Part shown: one piece after another, positions 8,386 through 17,431 of the stretch
Position numbering within the stretch: position 1 is the stretch's first letter
Layout: each line of letters starts with the position of its first letter
DNA from: an uncultured Cuneatibacter sp.
GTDB lineage: Bacteria; Bacillota; Clostridia; Lachnospirales; Lachnospiraceae
NCBI GenBank assembly: GCA_934234215.1
Contig: CAKQHB010000019.1
Location: 1 to 59,667, forward strand
Length of the DNA: 59,667 nucleotides
Direction of reading: 5' to 3'
Position numbers and translations under genes: made by a program
Notes under the pieces: generated by a model
Seen by the model: only the letters and a program-made list of their open reading frames with translations
What the model was told of the DNA's origin: nothing
The model's database searches: none

Positions 8386-9342
8386 ATGAAGTGGAAAAAG
8401 TTTACTTTAAACACAACAACAGCAGCAGTTGATCTGATCAGCAGCATGTTTGACGACATCGGAATCGAGGGCATTGAGATCGAGGATAATGTTCCCCTGT
8501 CCGAAGCAGATACAAAAGGTATGTTTATCGATATTCTGCCGGAGCTGCCGCCGGATCACGGTGAGGCAAAGGTCAGCTTTTATCTGGATGACACCTACGA
8601 CGTTCCGGATACACTGCGTCAGGTGCGGGAAGGCATTGAGGAGCTGCGTCAGTTCGTAGAATGCGGCCCCTGTACCATCGAGGAGTCCGAGACCGAGGAT
8701 AAGGATTGGGTGAACAACTGGAAACAGTTCTTTAAGCCTTTTACCGTAGACGACATTCTCATCAAGCCTACCTGGGAGACGATTCCGGAAGGCGCAGAGG
8801 ATAAGATGCTCATTCAGATTGACCCCGGTACTGCATTTGGTACCGGTCAGCATGAGACGACACAGCTTTGCATCCGTGCATTGAAGAAATACCTGAAAAA
8901 AGGTGATCGTGTTCTGGATGTAGGTACCGGCAGCGGTATTCTGGCAATTTGTGCCCTGAAGATGGGCGCAAAGGATGCGGTTGGAACGGATCTGGATGAG
9001 AATGCCATCGTGGCAGCCCATGAAAATATGGAGAGCAACAACATTCCGACAGAGCAGTTTACTGTATTGACTGGAAATCTGATCGATGACAAGGAAATCA
9101 AGGACACCGTTGGCTATGACTGCTATGATCTCGTAATGGCAAACATTCTGGCGGACGTGATTATCCCGCTTCAGAAAGAAGTTCCGCCGCATTTGAAGCA
9201 GGGCGGCATCTTCATCACGTCCGGTATTATTGATATGAAGGAACAGGAAGTGCGGGATGCTTTTGCGGCAAACGATGCATTTGAGGTGATTGATATCCAG
9301 CATCAGAAAGATTGGGTATCCATCGTAGCAAGAAAGAAATAA
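8386..9342 (+). CDS. prmA: Ribosomal protein L11 methyltransferase
   Basis: S-adenosylmethionine-dependent enzyme that trimethylates lysines of ribosomal protein L11, 318 residues. The N-terminal substrate-recruiting domain is followed by the SAM motif VLDVGTGSGILAI near residue 180 and the catalytic-loop motif NILADVI. I chose the ATG at 8386, with GAAAGGAT upstream, over an in-frame TTG at 8332. It begins a run with rsmE that is typical of Firmicutes. Confidence 0.93.
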   Translation: MKWKKFTLNTTTAAVDLISSMFDDIGIEGIEIEDNVPLSEADTKGMFIDILPELPPDHGEAKVSFYLDDTYDVPDTLRQVREGIEELRQFVECGPCTIEESETEDKDWVNNWKQFFKPFTVDDILIKPTWETIPEGAEDKMLIQIDPGTAFGTGQHETTQLCIRALKKYLKKGDRVLDVGTGSGILAICALKMGAKDAVGTDLDENAIVAAHENMESNNIPTEQFTVLTGNLIDDKEIKDTVGYDCYDLVMANILADVIIPLQKEVPPHLKQGGIFITSGIIDMKEQEVRDAFAANDAFEVIDIQHQKDWVSIVARKK

Positions 9343-9360
9343 TCAGGCAGGAGAGCGGCG

Positions 9361-10140
9361 ATGTATCACTTTTTTGTGGAAGCACGGCAAAAAGACGGTG
9401 AGACGATCCGAATCACCGGAACAGATGTCAATCACATCGGCAATGTTCTGCGGATGCATCCGGGTGAGCAGATTTTGATCAGCGATGAGGATCGAACCGA
9501 TTATCTGTGCGAGATTGCGCAGATCGGAAGAGATGAGGTGCTGGCGGCGATTTTGGAGACGCGCTCCGAAAATCATGAGCTGCCGTCCAAAATCGTTCTG
9601 TTTCAGGGATTGCCGAAGGCGGATAAGATGGAACTGATCATCCAGAAAGCGGTGGAGCTCGGTGCTGCACAGGTGGTGCCGGTAGCAATGAAGCGCTCTG
9701 TTGTGAAGCTGGATGCGAAGAAAGAGAAAACAAAGCTTGCCCGTTGGCAGGCATTGGCGGAGAGTGCGGCAAAACAGTCCAAGCGCAGTCTGATTCCGGA
9801 AGTGACCGGAGTGAAGACATTGCCGGAAGCACTGGAATTGGCAAAAGAGCTGGACGTTTTCCTCGTGCCCTATGAGTCGGCGGAGGGTATTCGAAAGACC
9901 CGCGCCGTGCTGGCAGGGCTGCAGCCCGGACAGAGCATCGGAGTATTGATTGGCCCGGAGGGCGGTTTTGAACCGGCGGAAGCGCAGGCGGCAGAAGAAG
10001 CAGGCGGTACGATCATCAGCCTCGGAAAGCGCATTTTGCGGACGGAGACAGCGGGAATCTCGCTGCTTGGTACGCTGATGCTGCAGCTGGAGCAGGACGA
10101 AGGATATACGGAAGAATCAGGAGCAAAAGATAGATCATGA
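9361..10140 (+). CDS. rsmE: 16S rRNA (uracil-1498-N3)-methyltransferase
   Basis: SPOUT-class methyltransferase of 259 residues that modifies U1498 of 16S rRNA. An N-terminal PUA-like domain (MYHFFVEAR, HIGNVLRM) is followed by the SPOUT knot, with IGPEGGF and LGKRILRTETA forming the SAM site. It sits 18 bp after prmA, the standard pairing, and its stop overlaps the cysteine desulfurase start by four bases. Confidence 0.95.
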   Translation: MYHFFVEARQKDGETIRITGTDVNHIGNVLRMHPGEQILISDEDRTDYLCEIAQIGRDEVLAAILETRSENHELPSKIVLFQGLPKADKMELIIQKAVELGAAQVVPVAMKRSVVKLDAKKEKTKLARWQALAESAAKQSKRSLIPEVTGVKTLPEALELAKELDVFLVPYESAEGIRKTRAVLAGLQPGQSIGVLIGPEGGFEPAEAQAAEEAGGTIISLGKRILRTETAGISLLGTLMLQLEQDEGYTEESGAKDRS

Positions 10141-11300
10141 GCAACAAAGAAATATATCTGGATAACTCTGCAACGACGAGAGTTCATCCGGAAGTGACTG
10201 CGCTTGTGCGCAAGATCATGGAAGAAGATTATGGAAATACGTCGTCGCTGCACCGCAAGGGCATGGAAGCAGAGCAGTATATCCGGGATGCGAGAGAACA
10301 GCTGGCGAAGATTTTAAAAGTGTCAGAAAAAGAGTTTATTTTTACCTCCGGCGGAACAGAGTCGGATAATCTGGCTATCATCGGTACGGCTCTGGCAAAT
10401 CGCCGCGCCGGCAATCACATCATCACCAGTGCAGTAGAACATGCCGCAGTGGCAGCTTCTGTTCGTGCGTTGGAGGAGTTTGGATTTACATTCACGATTC
10501 TCCCGGTGGATGCTGCCGGCCGTGTAAATCCGGAAGATCTGCGAAAGGCAATTACAGACGAGACGATCCTTGTGAGCATTATGTATGTGAACAGCGAGAC
10601 AGGAGCAGTACAGCCCATTGAGGAGCTGGCGAAGGTTATCAAGGAGACTAAGCCTTCCGTGCTGTTCCACGTGGATGCGATTCAGGCATTCGGCAAGTAT
10701 CACATCTATCCGTCCCGCAGCGGTATTGATCTGCTGGCAGTCAGCAGCCACAAGTTCCACGGACCGAAGGGAGCAGGCTTTTTGTATGTATCGCCCCGCA
10801 CGAAGCTGCATCCGCTGATCTTCGGCGGTGGTCATCAGGGCGGCATGCGCTCCGGCACGGAAAATGTTCCCGGTGTTGCAGGCATGGCACTGGCAGCAAC
10901 AGAAACCTATGAACATATGGAAGAAAAAGTGGCACATATGCGCAGTCTGAAAAATCACTTTGTGGAAGAGATTGGAAAGATCGATGGTACGGTGATCAAC
11001 GGATTGACGGATGAGCAGAGTGCTCCTCATATTATTAGTGTCAGCTTTGAGAATGTCCGCAGCGAAGTGCTGCTGCACACATTAGAGAGCGAAGGTATCT
11101 ATGTGTCCGCAGGTTCTGCATGCTCTTCAAATAAACCGGCAGTCAGTGCAACGCTGACTGCGATGGGTGTGAAGATGCCGTGGCTGGAGGAGACGCTGCG
11201 GTTTAGCTTTTGTGAAGATACAACTTTGGAGGAAGTGGATGCTGCGCTGGATTGTCTGCGCCGCAATCTGCCCCTGCTGAGACGTTTTGTGAGAAAATAA
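10137..11300 (+). CDS. Cysteine desulfurase (IscS/NifS type) partnered with ThiI
   Basis: PLP-dependent enzyme of 387 residues that converts cysteine to alanine and transfers the sulfur as a persulfide. The N-terminus IYLDNSATTRVHPEV, the PLP-lysine motif SSHKFHGPKG near residue 204 and the catalytic-cysteine loop SAGSACSSNKP near residue 325 are all present. Immediate linkage to thiI suggests it supplies sulfur for tRNA 4-thiouridine. Whether it also serves general Fe-S assembly is unknown from this window. Confidence 0.92.
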   Translation: MSNKEIYLDNSATTRVHPEVTALVRKIMEEDYGNTSSLHRKGMEAEQYIRDAREQLAKILKVSEKEFIFTSGGTESDNLAIIGTALANRRAGNHIITSAVEHAAVAASVRALEEFGFTFTILPVDAAGRVNPEDLRKAITDETILVSIMYVNSETGAVQPIEELAKVIKETKPSVLFHVDAIQAFGKYHIYPSRSGIDLLAVSSHKFHGPKGAGFLYVSPRTKLHPLIFGGGHQGGMRSGTENVPGVAGMALAATETYEHMEEKVAHMRSLKNHFVEEIGKIDGTVINGLTDEQSAPHIISVSFENVRSEVLLHTLESEGIYVSAGSACSSNKPAVSATLTAMGVKMPWLEETLRFSFCEDTTLEEVDAALDCLRRNLPLLRRFVRK

Positions 11301-11315
11301 AAAGGAGGAGTCCCG

Positions 11316-12497
11316 ATGATTTTTCAGTCTTTTCTGATTAAGTATGCCGAGATCGGCATTAAGGGAAAAAACCGGTATCTGTTCGAAGATGCACTGGTAA
11401 AGCAGATTCGTCACGCAGTAAAGAAACTGACCGGTGAGTTTGAAGTATACAAGACCAATGGCCGTATTTTTGTAGATGCGGAAAATTATGATTATGAGGA
11501 TCTGATCGAAGCGTTAAAGCGCGTATTCGGTATTGCTTATATCTGCCCCGTTGTCATTGTGCCGGATGAGGGCTATGACAAGCTGGCAGAGGCAGTTGTC
11601 TCTTATATGGATCAGATGTATCCGGACAAGAACATCACATTCAAGGTAGAGGCACGCCGCAGCAGAAAGGATTATCCGAAGCGTTCCATGGAGTTGAACT
11701 GCGATCTTGGTGAAGCAATCTTGAATGCATTCCCGGAGATCCGTGTAGATGTTCACAAGCCGGATGTGCTGCTGCGCGTCGAAGTTCGTGAGCAGGGCAT
11801 CAGTATCTATTCTCAGGAAATTCCCGGACCTGGCGGTATGCCGGTTGGAACTAACGGCAAGTCCATGCTGCTGCTTTCCGGTGGTATCGACAGCCCGGTT
11901 GCAGGTTATATGATCGCAAAGCGCGGTGTTAAGATCGATGCGGTTTACTTCCATGCACCGCCTTACACCAGTGACCGTGCAAAGCAGAAGGTCGTAGATC
12001 TGGCAAAGCAGGTGGCAAAGTATTCCGGACCGATTCAGATGTATGTTGTCAACTTTACGGAGATTCAGCTGGCAATCTATGAGAAGTGTCCGCATGAAGA
12101 GCTGACGATCATCATGCGCCGTTACATGATGCGAATTGCAGAGATGTTAGCGGAAAAGAATGGCGCTCTTGGTCTGATCACCGGTGAGAGCATCGGTCAG
12201 GTTGCATCCCAGACGATCCCGTCCTTGAATGCCACAAACGAAGTATGCAAGATGCCGGTCTTCCGTCCGGTCATCGGTTTTGATAAAAATGAGATCATCG
12301 AGCGTGCGGTACAGATCGGTACTTTCGAGACATCCATCCAGCCTTACGAGGACTGCTGCACAATCTTTGTAGCAAAGCATCCGGTCACAAAGCCGAATGT
12401 CAAGATCATCCGTTCTTCCGAGCGTAAGCTGGAAGGCGTGATTGATGATATGATCCAGAGAGCATTGGACACTGTTGAAACAATCTGGTGCGACTAA
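11316..12497 (+). CDS. thiI: tRNA 4-thiouridine synthase ThiI
   Basis: Adenylates U8 of tRNA and inserts sulfur, 393 residues. Order: ferredoxin-like N-terminal region, THUMP RNA-binding domain (about 60-165), then the PP-loop pyrophosphatase domain with LSGGIDSPVAGY near residue 188. It lacks the C-terminal rhodanese domain of E. coli ThiI, the usual state in Firmicutes, so sulfur delivery depends directly on the partner desulfurase encoded upstream. Good AAGGAGG site before the ATG. Confidence 0.95.
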   Translation: MIFQSFLIKYAEIGIKGKNRYLFEDALVKQIRHAVKKLTGEFEVYKTNGRIFVDAENYDYEDLIEALKRVFGIAYICPVVIVPDEGYDKLAEAVVSYMDQMYPDKNITFKVEARRSRKDYPKRSMELNCDLGEAILNAFPEIRVDVHKPDVLLRVEVREQGISIYSQEIPGPGGMPVGTNGKSMLLLSGGIDSPVAGYMIAKRGVKIDAVYFHAPPYTSDRAKQKVVDLAKQVAKYSGPIQMYVVNFTEIQLAIYEKCPHEELTIIMRRYMMRIAEMLAEKNGALGLITGESIGQVASQTIPSLNATNEVCKMPVFRPVIGFDKNEIIERAVQIGTFETSIQPYEDCCTIFVAKHPVTKPNVKIIRSSERKLEGVIDDMIQRALDTVETIWCD

Positions 12498-12526
12498 TTA
12501 AAATGTGCAGTCGAGAGATACAGATA

Positions 12527-12640
12527 AGAATCCTGCTTTTGCAGGATTCTTCGCCTGAGGCGGGTCGCGTAGCGACAAATACTTTACCGCCGAAGTGCGA
12601 TCTATGCGCGTAGCGCTTTTTGCTTGAAAAAGCAAAAAAG
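12527..12640 (+). repeat. Family 2 double-hairpin repeat, copy A (intergenic)
   Basis: The element begins with a perfect 10-bp hairpin (AGAATCCTGC at 12527-12536 paired with 12541-12550). It continues with a GC-rich core containing GGCGGGTCGCG, AGCGACAAAT and AGTGCGAT, and ends in a hairpin of the form TTTTTGCTT..AAGCAAAAA near 12616-12639. The same hairpin-core-hairpin order and the same core motifs occur on the other strand at 46267-46398 inside a coding gene. Here it lies between thiI and a shared terminator and interrupts no gene. Confidence 0.75.
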
Positions 12641-12672
12641 GATACAGAATTGCGCATATTCTGTATCCTTTT
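12636..12672. terminator. Bidirectional intrinsic terminator between thiI and the HPr-like gene
   Basis: A perfect 15-bp stem (12636-12650 with 12658-12672) has a 7-base loop, with A-rich and T-rich outer ends on both sides. It can end both the thiI transcript and the opposing HPr-like transcript. Confidence 0.85.
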
Positions 12673-12710
12673 CTGTCTTGATTAAATTCGTATGTAAGGC
12701 CTGTCCGCTA

Positions 12711-12941
12711 TCAGATGATGTATGGAGCAAGAATGTCGAGAATCTGGTCTACATTCTCCTCGGCATGGATGTTCAGGTCGATCGGCTTGGACAGATCGAG
12801 AGAGAAAATACCCATGATGGACTTTGCGTCGATAACATATCTGCCGGATACCAGGTCGAAATCAGCATCAAATTTTGCCAGATCATTGACGAAGGACTTT
12901 ACCTTGTCGATGGAATTTAAAGAGATTTTTACTGTTTTCAT
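12711..12941 (-). CDS. HPr-like protein lacking the catalytic histidine
   Basis: Small protein of 76 residues with the HPr fold pattern. The region around AKSIMGIFSLD matches the HPr segment with the regulatory serine (Ser46 of HPr), followed by the usual hydrophobic C-terminal half. The N-terminal active loop, which in HPr reads GLHARPA, is here SIDKVKS, so the phosphorylatable His15 is absent (Asp at the aligned place). It therefore should not carry phosphate in the PTS; a Crh-like regulatory role through the serine is possible but is inference. It has its own promoter and is divergent from mtaB. Confidence 0.75.
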   Translation of the reverse strand: MKTVKISLNSIDKVKSFVNDLAKFDADFDLVSGRYVIDAKSIMGIFSLDLSKPIDLNIHAEENVDQILDILAPYII

Positions 12942-12955
12942 ACACGTGCCTCCTG

Positions 12956-13004
12956 TTAAAGAATATTCTTCTTTAATACTACTTTCCAGAGGCATAAAAG
13001 TCAA
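12956..13004 (-). promoter_or_regulatory. Promoter and palindrome of the HPr-like gene
   Basis: On the minus strand TTGACT (12999-13004) and TAGTAT (12976-12981) have 17-bp spacing. A perfect 8-bp inverted repeat TTAAAGAA with a 5-base loop covers 12956-12976, over the expected transcript start, where a repressor could bind. Confidence 0.55.
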
Positions 13005-13076
13005 TATCAAAGTTGACGATTTCCGGAATGGAAATTTGTGTAAAGTTACAAGTGAGAGGACGAAAAGAAGAAAAAG

Positions 13077-14453
13077 ATGAGAAAAGTTGCATTTCATAAT
13101 CTTGGCTGTAAGGTAAATGCCTACGAGACAGAGGCGATGATCGAGCAGTTTGTGGAGGAAGGATACGAGCTGGTTCCTTTTGAGGAGACCGCCGATTTAT
13201 ATATTGTCAATACCTGCAGCGTGACGAATATGGCAGATCGAAAGTCCAGACAGATGCTGCATCGCGCGAGAAAGAAAAATCCGGAAGCACTGGTTGTGGC
13301 GGTAGGCTGTTATGTGCAGACGGCTCCGGCAGAAGTGCTGGCAGATCTGGGACTGGATCTGGTGGTCGGCAATGAGCGCAAGGGACAGGTATTGGAGCTG
13401 GTGCGGGAGCTGATGGATTTTCGTTGGAAGGATGACGAGGAGGAACGTCTGGCGCATCGCAACCAGATCACGGATATCAATAAGCCCCACGAGTACGAAG
13501 AGATGTCTATGCGGACGGTAACAGAGCACACCCGCGCTTTTATCAAGGTGGAGGACGGCTGCAATCAGTTTTGCAGTTACTGTATCATTCCGTATGCGAG
13601 AGGTCGCATCCGCAGCCGTAAGCCGGAGGCAGTGCTGGCAGAGATTCAGGCATTGACGGAGAAGGGGCTTCGGGAGTTTGTCCTGACGGGAATTCACCTC
13701 AGCTCTTACGGTGTGGATTTTGTGCCGCCGGAAGAAAAGAAAAAAGAGGTTCCATTCTATGGAAAGCCGGGGCTTCTGGATCTTGTGCGTATGGTAGCGG
13801 AGCTGCCGGGAGTGGATCGTATTCGCCTCGGTTCGTTAGAGCCCCGCATTGTGACCGAAGAGTTTGCCTGTGAGCTGGCGAAGATCAAAAAGGTGTGTCC
13901 CCATTTCCATTTGTCGCTGCAGAGCGGCTGCAATACCGTTTTGAAGCGGATGAACCGTCACTATACGGCGGAAGAGTATTTCGAAAAATGCGAGTTGCTG
14001 CGCAAGTATTTTGACAATCCGGCAATCACCACGGATGTGATCGTGGGATTCCCTGGCGAGACCGAGGAAGAGTTTGAGACAACCTATGCATTCTTAAAGC
14101 AGGTTGGTTTTTATGAGATGCATGTGTTTAAATATTCCAGAAGAAAAGGCACGGTGGCGGACCGTATGGACGGTCAGGTTCCGGAGCAGGTGAAGACGGA
14201 GCGCAGCGCAAAACTGCTGCTGCTGGCAGAGGAGATGTCTGCAGCTTATCGACGCAATCATCAGGGCAAGAGTTGTGAACTGCTGACGGAGGAATCCGCA
14301 GAAATTGGCGGAAAGATGTACATGGTCGGCTTTACGAGAGAGTATATCCGGGCAGCAATCGAGGGAGAAGCAGAGCCGAATCAGATCGTGAGAGGACGTC
14401 TGGGCGAGTTCGTGGATACGGTGACTTGTGTGCTTGCTCCGGACAAGGAGTGA
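13077..14453 (+). CDS. mtaB: tRNA t6A37 methylthiotransferase MtaB
   Basis: Radical-SAM enzyme that converts t6A to ms2t6A at position 37 of tRNA, 458 residues. An N-terminal MTTase domain with Cys ligands (LGCKVNAYE, NTCSV, VGCYVQ) is followed by the radical SAM motif CNQFCSYC near residue 161 and a C-terminal TRAM domain. The LGCKVN start and overall pattern place it in the MtaB branch rather than MiaB. Confidence 0.92.
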   Translation: MRKVAFHNLGCKVNAYETEAMIEQFVEEGYELVPFEETADLYIVNTCSVTNMADRKSRQMLHRARKKNPEALVVAVGCYVQTAPAEVLADLGLDLVVGNERKGQVLELVRELMDFRWKDDEEERLAHRNQITDINKPHEYEEMSMRTVTEHTRAFIKVEDGCNQFCSYCIIPYARGRIRSRKPEAVLAEIQALTEKGLREFVLTGIHLSSYGVDFVPPEEKKKEVPFYGKPGLLDLVRMVAELPGVDRIRLGSLEPRIVTEEFACELAKIKKVCPHFHLSLQSGCNTVLKRMNRHYTAEEYFEKCELLRKYFDNPAITTDVIVGFPGETEEEFETTYAFLKQVGFYEMHVFKYSRRKGTVADRMDGQVPEQVKTERSAKLLLLAEEMSAAYRRNHQGKSCELLTEESAEIGGKMYMVGFTREYIRAAIEGEAEPNQIVRGRLGEFVDTVTCVLAPDKE

Positions 14454-14572
14454 GTTCTCGGTCAGACAGGATGTAGTTGTCCTGTGAAAAAAGGGGTTGA
14501 AGATTCGTACTGTTTGTATTACAATAGTGTACAGAAATCTGATAAGAACGAAAGTGATAAGGACGTATTGAA

Positions 14573-14833
14573 ATGGCAGGCATGAAGGAAACTCAGAGCA
14601 TTGATACGATTGTGAATCAGCAGGTAGAGGTGAGCCAGGTGCTGGAGACGGTTTGTGCAGCACTGAAGGCGAAGGGATACAATCCCATCGGCCAGCTGGT
14701 TGGTTATATCCTGTCCGGAGATCCTACTTACATTACCAGTTTCAATGGAGCCAGAAGCATGATTCAGAAGGTAGAACGGGACGAGATTCTGGACGAGTTG
14801 ATTCAGTTTTATATTTCGGAGAAAATGGACTGA
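14573..14833 (+). CDS. ireB: IreB-family regulatory phosphoprotein (UPF0297)
   Basis: Small cytosolic protein of 86 residues, or 83 if translation starts at the second ATG at 14582. Conserved features include the internal KGYNPIGQLVGYILSGDPTYI and the C-terminal EILDELIQFY. In Enterococcus the homologue is a substrate of the PASTA kinase IreK and affects cephalosporin resistance. It heads the conserved Firmicute cluster ireB-ruvX-DUF1292. Confidence 0.93.
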   Translation: MAGMKETQSIDTIVNQQVEVSQVLETVCAALKAKGYNPIGQLVGYILSGDPTYITSFNGARSMIQKVERDEILDELIQFYISEKMD

Positions 14834-14863
14834 TACTAGCTTACAATGACTTATGCTGATAGG

Positions 14864-14886
14864 AGAGACGGGTTTCGCCCGTCTCT
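14864..14886. other. Perfect hairpin between ireB and ruvX
   Basis: A perfect 9-bp stem AGAGACGGG/CCCGTCTCT encloses TTTCG. No T-run follows, so it is more likely an mRNA processing or stability hairpin than a terminator. The rest of the 14834-15051 gap shows nothing else clear. Confidence 0.5.
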
Positions 14887-15051
14887 TCGACCTTGCGTAA
14901 GCCATATAATCACGGCTCTTGTTTTCTGCTGGGACAGATGTTTGTCGCGGTTTTTTTGCGTTACAGGGATTTTTATTTTCTGCGGAAAAATTGCACGGAT
15001 GTATTGCGGCAGAGTTGAATTTATGTGGATCGGATAGAATAAGAGGTAAAA

Positions 15052-15477
15052 ATGAAACGGATAATGGGATTGGACTATGGCTCTGTCACAGTAGGTGTTG
15101 CAGTGACGGACGCACTTGGCCTGACGGTACAGCCGGTGGAGACGATTGTACGGAAGGATGAGAACAAGCTGCGCCGCACCTGTGCCCGGATCGAGGAGCT
15201 GGTGAAGGAGTATGACGTTGAACTGCTGGTACTGGGACTTCCGTTGAACATGGATGATCGGGAAGGTGAGCGTGTGGAGAAGACCCGTGCGTTTGGAGAC
15301 ATGCTGGCGAGACGAACCGGACTGGAAGTGATTTATCAGGATGAGCGGTTGACGACTGTGGAGGCAGATGAGATTCTTGCAGAAAGCGGCATCCGCAGAG
15401 AGAACCGTAAGCAGTATATTGATCAGATAGCAGCTGTTTTGATCTTACAGCAGTATCGAAACAGTATCAAAGAGTAA
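15052..15477 (+). CDS. ruvX: Holliday junction resolvase-like protein RuvX/YqgF
   Basis: RNase H-fold nuclease of 141 residues. Motifs are GLDYGSVTVGVAV with the first catalytic Asp, the LVLGLPLNMD strand, and the YQDERLTTVEAD region. Members act in pre-16S rRNA 5'-end maturation and are related to Holliday junction resolvases. Position between ireB and the DUF1292 gene matches the Firmicute order. Confidence 0.93.
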   Translation: MKRIMGLDYGSVTVGVAVTDALGLTVQPVETIVRKDENKLRRTCARIEELVKEYDVELLVLGLPLNMDDREGERVEKTRAFGDMLARRTGLEVIYQDERLTTVEADEILAESGIRRENRKQYIDQIAAVLILQQYRNSIKE

Positions 15478-15490
15478 CAAGGAGTTATGC

Positions 15491-15760
15491 ATGGATCAGG
15501 AAAAGATGATTTATTTTACAGAAGAAGATGGCAGCAGAACAGGCTTTTATGTGTTGGAGGAGACGAAGATCAACGGCAAAAACTATTTGCTGGTGACAGA
15601 CTCTGAGGATGACGAGGAAGCAGATGCATACATCATGCTGGAGATCTCTTCGGAAGAGAACGGTGAGACCGTTTATGAGATGGTAGAAGATGAGGAAGAG
15701 CTGGCATATCTGGGCAAGATTTTTGAACAGTTATTAGAAGATGTGGAGGTAATTTCTTGA
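15491..15760 (+). CDS. DUF1292 protein (YrzB-like)
   Basis: Acidic cytosolic protein of 89 residues, rich in Glu and Asp, with the DUF1292 pattern around KNYLLVTDSEDDEEADAYI. The function is unknown. It is regularly found with ireB and ruvX, and its stop codon overlaps the TTG start of the next gene. Confidence 0.88.
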   Translation: MDQEKMIYFTEEDGSRTGFYVLEETKINGKNYLLVTDSEDDEEADAYIMLEISSEENGETVYEMVEDEEELAYLGKIFEQLLEDVEVIS

Positions 15761-17427
15761 AGAAGGGAACAGGAACAGAAGCGGTTCGTGTGATTCCTCT
15801 GGGCGGACTTGAGGAGATTGGCATGAACATGACTGCCTTTGAGTACAAAGACAGTATTATCGTAGTAGACTGCGGATTATCTTTCCCCAGCGATGAGATG
15901 CTGGGTATTGATCTGGTATTGCCGGATACGACGTATCTGAAGCAAAACATCCGCAAGGTCAAGGGACTTTTTATCACGCACGGTCATGAGGATCATATCG
16001 GAGCGATCCCGTACCTGTTAAAGGAGATGAACATTCCGGTTTATGCGACGAAGCTGACGATCGGTATCATCCAGAACAAGTTAAAAGAGCACGTTCTGCC
16101 GAAGCAGCCGAAGCTGAAAGTTATCAGCTATGGTCAGTCGGTCAATGCAGGTGAGTTCCGCGTCGAGTTTATTAAGACAAACCACAGTATCGCAGATGCC
16201 GCTGCACTGGCAATCTTCAGCCCGGCAGGTATCATCGTGCATACCGGTGACTTTAAGATTGACTACACACCGGTATTTGGCGATCATGTGGATCTACAGA
16301 GATTTGGTGAGCTGGGCAAGAAAGGTGTTCTGGCGCTGCTTTGTGACAGTACGAATGCACTTCGCCCCGGATTTACCAGTTCTGAGAGCACGGTAGGACA
16401 CACCTTTGAGGCGATTTTTGCGGAGCATCAGAACCACCGTATCATCGTTGCGACCTTTGCATCCAACGTAGACCGTGTACAGCAGATCATCAACTGCGCA
16501 ATTAAATATAAGAGAAAAGTTGTCATCGAAGGCCGCAGCATGGTCAATATCATCAGTACTGCCAGCGAGCTTGGATATATCAATATCCCGGAGGGTACGC
16601 TGATCGATATTTCTCAGATGAAGAATTACGAAGACAAAGATATGGTACTGATCACCACCGGCAGCCAGGGTGAGCCGATGGCAGCGCTGTCCCGTATGGC
16701 AGCTTCCATCCACCGCAAGGTGACCATCGTTCCCGGCGATGTGATCGTGCTGAGCTCCACTCCGATTCCGGGCAATGAAAAGAGTGTTGCAAAGATCGTG
16801 AACGAGCTGTCCATGAAGGGCGCAAAGGTCATCACACAGGATACTCATGTATCCGGTCATGCCTGTCAGGAAGAGATCAAGCTGATCTACTCTCTGGTAG
16901 GACCGAAGTATGCGATCCCGGTACACGGTGAGTACCGTCACAGACAGGCACAGGCGGAGATTGCAGAGCAGCTTGGTATTCCGAAGGATCATATTTTTAT
17001 GATCAATTCCGGTGATGTGCTGGAGCTGCAGGAGGATCATGCGGCAGTGGTAGATCAGGTAACACACGGCTCCATCCTCGTAGATGGTCTTGGTGTTGGT
17101 GATGTAGGCAATATCGTCCTGCGGGATCGTCAGAATCTGGCACAGGATGGTATCATCATCGTTGTGCTGACACTGGAGAAGGAGAGCTGCCAGCTTGTAG
17201 CCGGTCCGGATCTCGTATCCCGTGGATTTGTATATGTGCGTGAGTCTGAGAACCTGATGGAAGAAGCGCAGGCAGCTGTAAACGACACCGTTTATGATTG
17301 TCTGGATCAGGGCATCACAGACTGGGGCAAGTTAAAGACTGAAATCCGTGATAGTCTCGGTGATTTCATCTGGAAGAAGATTAAGAGAAGCCCGATGATC
17401 CTGCCGATCATCATGGAAATCGACTGA
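15757..17427 (+). CDS. rnj: Ribonuclease J
   Basis: Metallo-beta-lactamase/beta-CASP ribonuclease of 556 residues with 5'-exonuclease and endonuclease activity in mRNA decay and rRNA maturation. The zinc motif THGHEDHIGA lies near residue 73, with further ligands in HTGDFKID. DSTNA, the beta-CASP region, and the C-terminal motif HVSGHA follow. It starts at a TTG overlapping the upstream stop (TTGA), implying coupling. Confidence 0.94.
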   Translation: MKKGTGTEAVRVIPLGGLEEIGMNMTAFEYKDSIIVVDCGLSFPSDEMLGIDLVLPDTTYLKQNIRKVKGLFITHGHEDHIGAIPYLLKEMNIPVYATKLTIGIIQNKLKEHVLPKQPKLKVISYGQSVNAGEFRVEFIKTNHSIADAAALAIFSPAGIIVHTGDFKIDYTPVFGDHVDLQRFGELGKKGVLALLCDSTNALRPGFTSSESTVGHTFEAIFAEHQNHRIIVATFASNVDRVQQIINCAIKYKRKVVIEGRSMVNIISTASELGYINIPEGTLIDISQMKNYEDKDMVLITTGSQGEPMAALSRMAASIHRKVTIVPGDVIVLSSTPIPGNEKSVAKIVNELSMKGAKVITQDTHVSGHACQEEIKLIYSLVGPKYAIPVHGEYRHRQAQAEIAEQLGIPKDHIFMINSGDVLELQEDHAAVVDQVTHGSILVDGLGVGDVGNIVLRDRQNLAQDGIIIVVLTLEKESCQLVAGPDLVSRGFVYVRESENLMEEAQAAVNDTVYDCLDQGITDWGKLKTEIRDSLGDFIWKKIKRSPMILPIIMEID

Positions 17428-17431
17428 TTTT

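Noticed and set aside
8407..9303. Minus-strand open frame of 298 codons opposite prmA
   Set aside because: It lies almost wholly opposite prmA, shows no family pattern and has no initiation signals.
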